DNA of 64,000 nt from Phlegmacium glaucopus. Taxonomy: Eukaryota; Basidiomycota; Agaricomycetes; Agaricales; Cortinariaceae. This document shows, piece by piece, positions 46,286 to 56,544 of the stretch. The notes under the pieces were generated by a model, which searched no databases, had not been told where the DNA came from, and saw only the letters and a program-made list of their open reading frames with translations. The stretch's first letter is position 1; the number at the start of each line of letters is the position of its first letter. The translations under genes and the position numbers were made by a program. Location: contig MU130619.1 in assembly GCA_015039465.1 (NCBI GenBank), positions 277,366 through 341,365 of the forward strand, written 5' to 3'.

Positions 46286-46767
46286 GAGGTCTTTACACTC
46301 CCCCACATTGTCCGGCCGGAATTCCGCCGGACTGACCAGAGTCCGGCGGACTCCAGCGGACTCCAGAAAAGTCCGGTCAGAGTCCGGTGAGAGTCCGGTG
46401 GAAGTACAAAATATGCCTGTATCCCCTCCTAACCCTCCTAACCTAAGAACGCGCTACCGCGCGGACAGAAAATATCCCCATCCCTAAATATTAATCCTAA
46501 GCCCTAAGCCTAAGCCCTAAATCTAAATATAACCCTAAGCCTAACCTCTAAATCTAAATATAACCCTAAATTCCATCAAAAGTCCGGCGGATGTCCGGTG
46601 GAGGTCCGCCGGACTGTGACCAGACATACAGTCCAGGCATTTTTCTACTTTCACCAGACTCTCACCGGACTCTCACCGGAATTTTACCAGAATTTTAGTG
46701 GAGTCCGCCGGACTTTTGGCAGTCCGGCGGACTCCGGCCGGACAACGTGGGGGACTGTAAAGTACAC
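46286..46767. mobile_element. KDZ-type MITE, 8-bp TSD GCTCAGAC
   Basis: Left end GAGGTCTTTACACTCCCCC, right end GTGGGGGACTGTAAAGTAC plus AC. Perfect 8-bp duplication GCTCAGAC at 46278-46285 and 46768-46775. The arms are built of GTCCGGCGGACTCC motifs in both orientations. The centre (46490-46570) holds degenerate telomere-like CCCTAA repeats (CCCTAAGCCTAAGCCCTAA). No coding capacity. Confidence 0.85.
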
Positions 46768-46775
46768 GCTCAGAC

Positions 46776-47580
46776 CCATCAACCTGCTTAGTGTGATGTT
46801 TGGCCAGTCTTACACCACTTGTCAACTGAGTCTATCGTATCAAGTACTTTAACATGGCTCTTGACCATCTTCTTCATTTTTATCTTCTTGCCTATCTTTG
46901 TGCTTGCTGCTTTTGTCTTCTTGGCCACTATCCTCAATCCAAATCTTTTGCAAGAATGCTTCGTGTTGGTGAAGACCTCACTGCTTGGTGTAACAGTAAT
47001 CACAGCCTATTTTATGGTCCTCCTGGTTGTATGGGGTGAGTTTTGGTGTTAGCTTCACAAGAACATCTTACTGACATTATCAAATCAGCTACTCTTTTAT
47101 TTCCCAAAGTCCTACCCTTGCCTCACATTGCCAAGGGGCTATTATGTCAGTTTCGATACCATCGGAGCCATATTTCACACATGTGCGTCGATCATTTGAG
47201 GCACCTTGTAAAGGAACAATGGATCTTCACAATATTTGTGGTGCTGCCCTCTGGTCCCACAATCCCACTATGTAAGAATTTTATTTAAATGTAATCAAAA
47301 TATTGCCACTTACCCAGCTGCAGTGGTTTCTCCTGATAGTAGTGTCTCGAAATTGAAATTGCCTTGGCATGTCGTGCAGTCTTTCCATGATGCTGTGATT
47401 TATTCTCTTACCTCTCAATGAGTGGTTTGCGTCGAGCTTGCCTAAAGCATTCAGACATGATGGATGACCTTCTGGCTGGTCTGCTCACTCATTTCTTCAT
47501 CAACTGTCCATTGCTTGGTGGATCAGGTACGACTCACAAATCTCTGGCCTAATTTTCATGATACTTGTTTAACATATGCC
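46776..47580 (+). other. Unassigned stretch, possible decayed exons
   Basis: Several short frames exist (for example DHLLHFYLLAYL near 46858 and MSVSIPSEPYFTHVRRSFE near 47145) but none joins into a recognised protein. It could be the degraded 5' part of the hAT transposase gene or an older gene. Confidence 0.3.
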
Positions 47581-47585
47581 TGTAG

Positions 47586-50500
47586 GAGCAGGAGAAGCAG
47601 TTGATGAAAATGGACAGTTGAAGGATGCCAGGGATATTGTGTGGTATTATGATAAGGATGATACAGTACCTATTGCCTCAGGAAGTCGTATGTTTATCTC
47701 GAAAATTTTTGCTGGTTTTTGCTAACATTTTCTTTGAACGCTAGGTACTACTGGACAATCTCGAAATACCTCTCGCATGAATGAAATCCTGGAAGCTGAG
47801 GGGCAGACTTCCAATGGCAAGCAAAAGAAAAAGTGGTGGAAGTGAATGGCAAAGGGCAAAGGCAAGGTGGTTGATCCTGACCTGGAAGGTGATCCTGAAT
47901 ACCTAGGTTCATCAAGTGAAAGTGGCTCTGTAACCGATGAGGGTGGCAAGACTGATGATGTTGAGATTTTGAACATAGAGGTAACTCCAAATCTTCTATT
48001 AATATTGCAGTCTCATGATCCTTCTTAATCATCGCTGGCCGACTCTTTGCTATCAAAAACCATTCCTGCAGGCCAGAAGCAAACTTTGAAGGCAGCTGGG
48101 AAGCAGCCTGCATGTCCAAAAAAGTGTCAGCGCAAGGCTGGTGAAGATGTGGACTCCAGCACCCTTCCAGCCACACAGTCCACACCATCCCCTGCATCGA
48201 CCTCACAGCCAACAAAATCACAGGTAGGTGGCTCAACCATTTCTTATTCAAAAAATCTTATGTTTCCCCTGAAGAGCATCAAGCGGAATCCTATCTACCA
48301 TTTCTACAAACCATGGGAAGTGAATGGTCAAAGAAATCCAGGAAATCCAGGCGATTTACATTATCGGTGCCATCATGGTACTCGCAAGATTTTTACCATC
48401 ACAAAAGCAAGCAATCATAATCTCCACAGTAAGTTACTAAGTTTCTTTACCATTGTGTTTCCTCAATTCTAATGTTTGACCAGCCATGATCACACATATC
48501 TGCACAAACTTCAAGGCAATGCACAATCTCTATCTCATCATGAAGGGGTGCAACACTCCCACTGCTGATGAGATACTTATGGCTTTGGGAAAGAAGACTT
48601 TCAACAACTCACTTCAAGCAGAGTATCTCAAGATAATTGAGGAGCAGGCTTCAGGTATCAAGGAGGCATTCATGAAGCAGCAAGCAAAGGCAGCTGTACG
48701 TAGTGTTTGGAAGTCCAGTTGCAGGACTGGAAAAAGACTGCAAAAAGACCGGACCAGACTGCAAAAGACCGGACCAGCAGTCCGGTTTTTTGGTTTTTGA
48801 GAATCAAAGACTGGTAAAAGACCGGTCTCGAAAGACTGGTCTTCGGTCCTAGGACCGGTCTAAACCAGTAGTTTTGTAGCCCTTATTTTTCCCTTTCGAA
48901 CGAGATAAAGACCGTATTTATTGGTCAAATATTCACTGAGAAAAAAATAAAACAGTAAAAATGTACACAAAATAGTAGGAAACCAATAATATCACCATAA
49001 AATTGTCAATTCCCAACGGAATTTAACGTTCTTGAGTTTATTCTAAAGGTATAGATTACATCTACATATTTGTCTGATGTTATATATGAAAATATGACTG
49101 GTATTTGTCAAAAGTCCGGTCCTGGACAGTCTTGGACCAGGACTGGTCCAGGACTGCAAAAAACCGATGTGGCCCGGTCCTAATCGGTCCAGTCCGGTCT
49201 TTTGACCTTCTAAAAGCTAAGTGGACCGGTTGCGGTCCCGGTCCTGTCCAAAAATACCAAAAAACCGGACTGGACCGGACTTCCAAACACTAGCTGTACG
49301 TAACATCTAATATCTTTCTTGAAGGGTGTTCATGAATACTTTTAGGAACCTTGGGATCAAGAGATATTTGAGCGACTTCTAATTGAATGGATGGTTGCTT
49401 GTGATCAACCTTTCGAGGAAGTTGAGAAGCCAGAATTTATCACAGCTATGAGCTATAGAGAACTAGTAAATTCACACTGCCCAAACGAGATGGTGTTTGA
49501 AGGCGGGTAAGGAAGCTTGGTGAGGAGAATGTTGAGTGTTTGCGGTATGGTTTCTTGGTCATAACATGTTCTTCACTCAATTTTTTCATGTCAAGGCTCT
49601 GGAGGGAAAGATTAGTCTTTCACTCGACGCCTGGACATCTAGTAACTGCTATGCTTTTTTGGCCATTGTCGTGCACTACATCACAAATGAAGGGGAGTGT
49701 GGTGAGTCTTCCAATGGTTACTTGTTTGACTACTGCTCACGTTTACCCTAGAGGAACTCCTCATTGACTTTTGAGAGTTAATCGGGCAACACTCTGGAGA
49801 GAACATGGCTGCCGTCGTCTGGTCAACATTGGAGACATATAATATTCAGGACAAGGTTCATTCAAATAATATCTCATTATTTGTTTGTCTTAATTGACTG
49901 AAAATCTGCTAGATAATTGCTATAATGATGGACAATGCTAGTAATAATGACATGTTGATGGAGGCCCTGGAGTCACCGTGTGAAGGTGCAGGTATTGAAT
50001 TTTCTGCTTCTGCGGCATGTATGCAATGCATGCCACATACTATCCACCTCACAGCTATAAAGGTATGTTCTGGACTCATACTTTCCTAGTCTATTATCTG
50101 ATTCACAGTTCAGCTGCTCGAGGGGATAGGTATTATGTTGAAATCCAATGCCACCCAGGCGAGCTCAAATGTCAACTATCAAGATGATGTCAACATTGGT
50201 CTCAATTGTGCGCATGATGTTGATCCCACAGCCACTGAAGATGAGGTGGACAACGAAGCAATTAGTGCAGAACCCACTGATCTTGCAAAGGCAGCAGTTC
50301 AAAAGGTTATCTTTGTTGACAAGGATTGTCATTCATTTCTCATCTTGTTCTCATTGGGATTTGAATTTTAGCTTTGAAGAATCATTCACTCAGTTTGGTT
50401 GACTCCTCAGCATCAAGAGAGTTGGGCCCGACAAATTCAAACTGCAAATTCTCAGAATGGCACATTGCAACCAAATCTTATACTTATCCTCAACATTAAA

Positions 50501-50720
50501 ACCCGCTGGTTGTCAACTCATCAGATGCTTTGTAAGCCTGCCACTCACTCACATGTATGATTTTCTTCTGATTTATAGCCAGGTCATGTGCTTGACTATC
50601 ATGCAGCTGTCGACTCCTTCTCACATGTTCACTGAGACCTCTGGTTGTTCATGCTATCAGCAGAAGAGTGGCAGGCCATTGAAAAGATGTTCAGGGCTGG
50701 CCAGGCCAGGCCAAGGTTAT
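47586..50720 (+). pseudogene. hAT-superfamily transposase gene, decayed
   Basis: An N-terminal extension (AVDENGQLKDARDIVWYYDK) and acidic linkers precede a BED-like finger in the exon at 48275-48428 (YHFYKPWEV...YRCHHGTRKI). The next exon, 48484-48695, ends at KQQAKAA; its downstream intron now contains the MITE 48701-49292. The following exon starts at 49346 (EPWDQEIFERLLIEWMVACD). Core hAT blocks follow: ALEGKISLSLDAWTSSN, LLIDF-TGA-ELIGQHSGEN (TGA 49772-49774), IIAIMMDNASNNDMLMEA and CMQCMPHTIHLTAIK. Then ILNIKTRWLSTHQML and DLWLFMLSAEEWQAIEKMF, with a TGA at 50633-50635 just before. The C-terminal dimerisation region is not seen after about 50720. Short introns (50-60 nt) are mostly recognisable. 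It could once have mobilised the hAT MITEs seen here, but no direct link is shown. Confidence 0.7.
48701..49292. mobile_element. hAT-type MITE in the first bases of an intron, TSD GCTGTACG
   Basis: TIRs TAGTGTTTGGAAGTCC and GGACTTCCAAACACTA; perfect 8-bp duplication GCTGTACG at 48693-48700 and 49293-49300. The arms hold GACCGGAC / GGACTGG motifs in both orientations; the centre is AT-rich. No transposase. The duplication includes the host splice donor (GCT|GTACG), so a donor exists on both sides and the element lies within a 650-nt intron ending at TTTTAG, 49345. Confidence 0.9.
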
Positions 50721-50869
50721 TTTTTTCTGATGAAATTGTGAGACATAAGGTGGCAACTACAAAATACAAGTACAGTAGTAGAAACATCGTAACACTAATA
50801 TACATATGGATAAAGAAAGAGATTACCTAATCATACATAGTATATCGGCTTGATTCCAACACTTTCTGC

Positions 50870-51250
50870 ACCATTTTTTTCAATCTTCCTTCTCATGCTG
50901 GTATCAAGGCCATGGAGATTTCAATTTTCTGGCAGTTTTTCTGGGGTTCTGGCAGTCAGTGTTGGAAAGATTTTCTTTTGCCTGAAGCTGGCTGGTCTAC
51001 ACTAGACCATATTTTAGCTTCTGAAAAATATCCCTCTCTGGAGCAGGTCATTTTCAACTTTCATATCAGGAACACAGGCATCCGATGCAATTCCACACCA
51101 ATGGATGGGCGCTTGGTGCATTCCATCATTGACACTCTTTTTCCCGCTATCAAGGCCTCAAAACGCATGCAGCATAGTTTGTGTTTTACGAAAAGACAGA
51201 TGGGTCATTTGTGGCTTGATGGTTTAGATGGTTTACATCTTGTCATTTAG
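50870..51250 (+). CDS. Unrecognised coding remnant
   Basis: The frame 50912-51250 reads MEISIFWQFFWGSGSQCWKD, then GWSTLDHILASEKYPSLEQV and IIDTLFPAIKASKRM. The W-xx-LDxxLAxxKxPxLxxV pattern followed by LPxLxxxxxL is reminiscent of C-terminal ends of mushroom F-box/LRR-type hypothetical proteins. No N-terminus or F-box is seen. Low confidence that it is expressed. Confidence 0.3.
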   Translation, partial: TIFFNLPSHAGIKAMEISIFWQFFWGSGSQCWKDFLLPEAGWSTLDHILASEKYPSLEQVIFNFHIRNTGIRCNSTPMDGRLVHSIIDTLFPAIKASKRMQHSLCFTKRQMGHLWLDGLDGLHLVI

Positions 51251-51696
51251 TTCAAGGGTTATAAACTCATAACGGACCAACATTGAACATATATAAAAGC
51301 TGTAGAGTAGACTCGGAATAGTGGGATGAACGCCAATGAATTCACATTCAATAAATCGGAGAGTAGCAGCACAATGCCGACCACATCAGGTACAGGCGTG
51401 AGTTGGTGTTGACAGCCAGGATCCGGAATTTGCAGACTTCCTTGAGGAACAGTAATTAATCATAACACCTCTGTGGGGCAACACTAGTAACGGATGCAGG
51501 GGTTGCTTTATTCAAAGGACTGGTCAGAGGATCGGCAGCACTAAAGGCTAGTAAAACATGGGGAGGCTACACTGTCAGTATATTTCTGTCGGCCCTTTGC
51601 ATCTTAAAATGAAGTTTAATCAGGAGTATAACTAAAGTGTACCTTTCTGCAGATCTTTGAGCTCTCAAGCTTGATCATGGATGGCATTACGGACAA
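51251..51696. other. No recognisable feature
   Basis: Mixed sequence between the coding remnant and the Harbinger element; no gene or repeat identified. Confidence 0.45.
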
Positions 51697-51892
51697 TAGG
51701 GACCGTCAAAGTTGACCATATTTGTACTTGTATTTGTATTTGTATTTGACCGTGTTATATAATATAAAATTCAAAGTCAACTGTGACCATTTTGTGACCT
51801 GCATAATCTGTGGCATTGTTGTCGAACTCAATACTGCTCGACGCAACACCTACGGCAAAAACCCTTCCTCTAATTCACACTTGTTTTCATAC

Positions 51893-53131
51893 ATGGTCAA
51901 AGCAATCAAGGCTACGAGATCGAAACTCCCAGACATTCCTTGGGCAGAAGATGATTATAAACTTGTTTCAGCATTTCTAATGGAGTTGGAGAAAACAGAA
52001 AATTACAAGGTTCTATTTGGGAAAAAGGACTCTTCGGAGGTGAGTAGCAGCATTTTTAAAATGATTCGTGGCTAAAAACCTTCTAGAACACAAGTGGAGA
52101 GTCCCGAGTTGCTGTTTTTAAGCGAATTGGGTCTATCATTGTGCCAGGACTGTTCCAACTCAATCCTGGCACAATTAGTGAGCAGCTTAAAGGCCAATTA
52201 GACAGGTAAGTGCTAAATAACATATTATTCCATTGCTAATCCACTATTAGGCTCACGAAGATGTATCGCAAGCATGTAGCTCGACTTCGTCAAACTGGTG
52301 ATGGCGTTGATGGCAGAAATGTGGAGCATTTTGATTATTATATTCCAGCTGAGGGACCCAATGAAGGAACACCTTCAGTTGTGGTTAATATCTGGTGTAC
52401 TGTTTTTGTTACATATTGATTAATTTGAGTTCTAATCATTGTTTTTATTTAGAGGACATTGAGAAAGATTTTAAATTCTTTCCTCGTCTTCACAAGATAT
52501 TTTCAGCTCGTCCTAATGTTGTTCCGATTGCCATTACTACCGCCCTTGGTCCTTATGGCCAGAGGACAGTTTGGTATCAGTCACCCGACAATGAAGACAG
52601 TTCAGCGCCAGCTCCAATAACTGATAGTCAGATTGACCCACAGTTACTTAGGATAAGTGAGCCTGATGCTCCTCCTACTCCTCCTCGTACCTTTGGGACC
52701 AACATCACTGCAGCCACTGCTAATGTGACTCCTCAGGCTGTTTCAACAAACCGGGTCCCAAAGCCATCCATAGTCTCTCGGGAGGCAATTGAGAAGGCTC
52801 GTCTTTCTATTCAGAAGGTACCACAGAAGCGTTCACTTCTTGACACTTTGGTTGAACTTCATGAGTATGTTTTAAATTTAATTCAGCAGCAAATCCTGAC
52901 TACTTGTTTAGTAAAAATAACCAGAAGTGGAGTGAAGAAAATCTGGCAAAGCTCAACATCCAAAAGTGAGGGCAACTTCTTGAAGAGTTTAAGCTTGATA
53001 TATGGACCAAGGAAGAGTATCTTGAACAGGTTAGGAAGCTGGAGGGTGGTTCTGAGCCTGCTCCAAAGGGTCAGAAGACTTGTTATGTTTCCCCTGACTG
53101 GGATGATGATGCTTTTTATGCTTCATCCTAA
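51893..53131 (+). pseudogene. Harbinger Myb/SANT-like accessory protein
   Basis: Exons 51893-52039, 52087-52205 and 52251 onward, with introns of 45-48 nt. Text: IPWAEDDYKLVSAFLMELEK and YKVLFGKKDSSE, then NTSGESRVAVFKRIGSIIVP, GQLDRLTKMYRKHVARLRQTG and FDYYIPAEGP. After an intron ending at 52452 it continues EKDFKFFPRLHKIFSARPNV and ALGPYGQRTVWYQ. The trihelix-like W...L...L pattern is that of the Myb/SANT-like DNA-binding partner of Harbinger transposases, which helps nuclear import and DNA binding. Near 52860-52900 the frame changes; the last part reads FSKNNQKWSEENLAKLNIQK, a TGA, then EFKLDIWTKEEYLEQVRKLE and ends FYASS at 53131. At least one nonsense codon is therefore present. Confidence 0.65.
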
Positions 53132-53324
53132 TGAATTCAATTCTAATTCATCTTAAAGATGCCTCTTTAAAATTTTAATTTTTGTTCTGTCATAGTTATA
53201 CCCATAATTCCTAGTCTACATTTCTCAAAATGCCATTAGTTCAGCCACAAGCTCCACCTGCTTAGCTTCTGAGTTTTGTATTGCTCCTAGTGGTTCATGA
53301 ACTTGACCATGATCCTCCTCTTCT

Positions 53325-54771
53325 TCAGCTTGGCCATGATCCTGAGCAAAGTAGGCAGCAAATGTATGACATTGCAATTGTAATCCATCTGCATGCCATG
53401 TTGTGTTCTCTCTTTGAATTGATTGTCAAATGTAGTCCACGAAGGCATTGAAATCGACCTTTAAGAGCCCCCATGCAATGCTCTGAATGAACACGTAAGT
53501 GAGCTACAATTTTATTGAAAAGGGCATTGGCGGGATCAAGAGAGGCAGGTTGTTTGTGGACAGGAATGGTCCTGGAGTTAACTCCATAGGCAGAATCAGC
53601 CCATGCAAACTCATCATCAGCAAAAAACCAATTTGGATATTTTGCAGCGGTGGTGTGCTCAAAAGCGGCAGCATCATGAGCAGAACCTGTCATGCCATGA
53701 GAATAGTCAGCAATGCATAGATTTGAAGGGACATTTCCAATCTAAAACTTAAATCAAAACAAAGAACTTGAAATTTAAGGGAAAATTACTTGAGCATTAA
53801 GGCCATAATTGCCTTTCCGTGTATAATATGCATCACCATTTTGTTGAAAACAGGGGTCGGATTAAAGAACAAAAGCTCGACTGGTTGCTAGACACATGGC
53901 AGGAACTAGTGAGAGCGGGGATATGCAATGTATTGGTTTAATCCAATGAGGGTTACCGCCCCCAAGAGACTAGAATATATACAAAAGTACAACGAGGCTG
54001 TGTATTAAGGCAGTGCTACGAGGACATTCCGCTATTGGTCAGTATCCAGCTGGCTCATGATGATGCAATATGGTGCAATAATGACGTGATTAGATCGAAT
54101 ATTCCAACACATTTAGCCCTGGCTTTTTATATAACACAACAATTGTTCCATCATACATTACCCAGCCCTCACGCCATTTTCCTCGAAATCCTAGATGTTC
54201 ATCCATCCATTTCTTCTCAACCTCTTTTTCAGCAGATGTTAGCCTTCATACAAATAAGTCATGGAGGGACTCAATTGCAGTAAAGCATTGGTTTGTATAA
54301 TTTTCGACAGATCCTTTGGAACACCCTGCCATTATGTGCCATACGTGATATATCTTCAAGAGAGGCTCCATTTCCACATCTTCCCATGCGGTAAAGTGTC
54401 ACTGCCAGCTGCTGTTCAACTGGAGTCTGTGTGTTGTTGGAGTGATTGGTGAATACAGGATGTTCTTCAATGAGATTAAGGATTGTTTGAAAAACCAGTG
54501 GAGTTACACGCAGCATGTTTATGAAACGATGATAATCTGAAGGATTCTGGGCATACTCCCATGCTAAATGAAGGTTTCCAGCCTTGGGAACGCGGTGTTG
54601 ACCATTAGGATAACGAGAACTAAGTATTGCAATGAGAGAATCCAAATCAAGCATAGATTCTTGCCGCATATGCTTGATTGTCCTTCTTTTGGGAGGGGTA
54701 AATAATTGTCTAAACATCATGGACATGATGTAGTCATTAAGGAGTTGTTTGTGGACTGTTTGTGAGGGCAT
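53325..54771 (-). pseudogene. PIF/Harbinger DDE transposase, LTR-interrupted
   Basis: Starts MPSQTVHKQLLNDYIMSMMF at 54771 with a helix-rich N-terminus (DYHRFINMLRVTPLVFQTIL; helix-turn-helix-like EQQLAVTLYRMGRCGNGASL). A one-base change near 54329 shifts to GCSKGSVENYTNQCFTAIES; a TGA sits at 54246-54248. Then come EKKWMDEHLGFRGKWREGW and MYDGTIVVLYKKPG (first catalytic D). A solo LTR (53842-54109) interrupts here, followed by NGDAYYTRKGNYGLNAQ, an intron, and MTGSAHDAAAF...FADDEFAWADSAYGV (second D) and HSEHCMGALKGRFQCLRG (catalytic E), ending at 53325. All three catalytic residues are still encoded. Confidence 0.8.
53842..54109. mobile_element. 268-bp solo LTR inside the Harbinger transposase, TSD CATTT
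   Basis: Starts TGTTGAAAACAGGGG and ends GAATATTCCAACA (TG...CA). Perfect 5-bp duplication CATTT at 53837-53841 and 54110-54114. Orientation unknown. Unrelated to the CTCCG-rich LTR family; a diverged relative may be at 41968-42343. Confidence 0.85.
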
Positions 54772-55019
54772 AGTGAACTTGAGCGAAGTGTTATCGTGAA
54801 TCTGATGTGACGCACAGGCCGCATGTCGGACTTTAAATTATATTATATAACGCGGTCAAATACAAATACAAATATGAATATGGTCAACTTTGACGGTCCC
54901 TAATGTAACTTTGGTTCATTAGAAACATCATTATTGCAATATTCAATAAGCAATGAATATCAATCCATTCAATCGAAATTTGACCCTATTCAAGTTCAAG
55001 CCTTCCCAGTAGGGCTGCG

Positions 55020-55862
55020 CACTGCCCGTATTACAGGTACGGCTGTAATGGCTGCCAAGTCTCGATGGCCGTCCCATATTTCCTGATCCTAAATCCTCGA
55101 TGGTACGGTACGGGTCAAAAACGGGTGTTTTCCTTCTCATCCAATTTGCCAGGATTTGCCTCAAATAATGAGTCCGAGTCAAATCATCATAAAATATATT
55201 ATTGTTGGTTAGTTTTGAATGTTTTTGAAGAATCATCTCAGACTTGTATTTCCCAGTCAGTTTGGCCCTTTGGCTTTGTGTTGAAGGTACATATGCTTCT
55301 ATTATATCTATGTATGAAAAAAATGATTGAAACACAGTGGAGAGAACTTTGTCAGCATCACAAGTCGCAAAAGGTGGTGTTTGAAAATTAATGTCACATC
55401 AGTCACGTTCCCAGGCCAGCCGATTCACTCCACAACGCTTGCATACTTCAAAGTTCAAACTCCGCTCACCTCATTTAAATTCTCCATCGAATCGGAACAG
55501 GCTAGAGCCAATCCTAGCCATAAAATTTTGTACAGAGCTTGTTTTCTATAGGTATAAGAATCATAAATTTCCAGAAATTGTAGTCCATAGAAATATTTTC
55601 AACAAAAGAATTTACAGCCATAGATAGATGTTGTAAGTACCTATTCTGAGGTTACCAAGTCAAAGGGAACAAGGCCCAATACTAAGTTTTCAATTGCCAG
55701 CAAAAATTTCCCAGACAACGGTGCTTCACCCATGGGTTCAACGGTATATACCCATAAATTCACTGGCCCGTTTTTGGGGAGGAAAAGGCTCCAACGGGAC
55801 GGGTAATTACCCATCAAACCCGCCCATAAACCCGTAGTTTACGGTGATGGTGCGCAGCCCTA
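55020..55862. mobile_element. hAT-type non-autonomous element, TSD CTTCCCAG
   Basis: TIRs TAGGGCTGCGCACTGCCCG and ATGGTGCGCAGCCCTA; perfect 8-bp duplication CTTCCCAG at 55012-55019 and 55863-55870. Both end regions carry ACGGGTA / TACCCGT / CCCATAAA motifs. The interior is AT-rich and lacks a recognisable transposase. Confidence 0.9.
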
Positions 55863-55934
55863 CTTCCCAGATATATAAATCTCCACAAATGATGATCAGA
55901 CTACACCTGCACATGCAGCATTCCTTCCCAAGGG

Positions 55935-56050
55935 TACTTGGGTAACTGAAAAAAACATACAGGGTCAATTTTTTTGCTAAGGCCAGGTTAGCTGGACTAA
56001 CTAACTACGTAATCAGGCACAATTCCCAAAATGGTAATATGACATCACTT
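55935..56050. repeat. A-rich repeat with GGACTAACTAAC core (copy c)
   Basis: Matches 25313-25440 including CTACGTAATCAGGCACA and GGTAATATGACATCA. Confidence 0.55.
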
Positions 56051-56250
56051 TTGCAGGTGCTTGGCCTGTGCTTGGCCAGACACCTCACAATATGAGTCAA
56101 AGGTATATCACTGTATCTGGGGCTGTAGAACCTACCCATCAGGTTTCACATCCAGGTTGCCAACACTCACTGTGCCACAATGTATGTGAGATGATAGATC
56201 CACAATCAGGACACTCTGTATATCCTTATCTCCAACTTATCTCCCAAATG
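56051..56250 (-). pseudogene. Fragment of the PHD-finger end of the large gene family
   Basis: On the minus strand WHSECWQPGCET, a TGA, W and (after an apparent intron) CEVSGQAQAKHLQK with TGA at the same position as the stop of the gene at 25444. The sequence after the stop (ATGTCATATTACCAT) is also shared, so this is a duplicated 3' end. No upstream part is present. Confidence 0.5.
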
Positions 56251-56544
56251 CCATAATTAGTAGTAGAACCTTCCTGTGATGAATTATAAATTTAAATTAC
56301 ATACCTGCTTTACAGACAACATCAGAGCAATGGCCTGTGTAGCATAGATCCTATGTTGAAATGTTTTATTACCCTAACCCCAAATTTGATAAATTTCGAA
56401 AGTTTTATAACATTTTATCCATATTTAGGTGCTTAGTAAATGTCCCAATGTCCCAATTTGGTCCCAATATACTTACTAATGCATCACACATGTGGAAATT
56501 GAGCTCCAAAAGTCAGATTTTGGATAAAATAGGAGGGTTCTTTT

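Larger units (their letters stand above)
51699..54900. mobile_element. PIF/Harbinger element with two convergent genes
   Basis: Terminal inverted repeats of about 80 bp start GGGACCGTCAAAGTTGACC and match over most of their length, including a TTTGTATTTGTATTTGACCG stretch. Both ends are flanked by TA (51697-51698 and 54901-54902); the TWA triplet normal for Harbinger is not perfect. Inside are a Myb/SANT-like gene (plus) and a DDE transposase (minus), the two-gene set expected for this superfamily, plus a solo LTR at 53842-54109. Confidence 0.85.

Noticed and set aside
43985..46570. Interstitial telomere
   Set aside because: The CCCTAA-like stretches lie at the centres of two elements bounded by TIRs and target duplications; they are short and degenerate, so chromosome fusion is unlikely.
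46819..47052. Small hydrophobic membrane protein
   Set aside because: The hydrophobic frame arises from a CTT/TTC-rich stretch; other frames of the same DNA look equally plausible and none has support.
47722..48251. Minus-strand Pro/Ser-rich frames
   Set aside because: Antisense shadows of the acidic linker exons of the hAT transposase gene.
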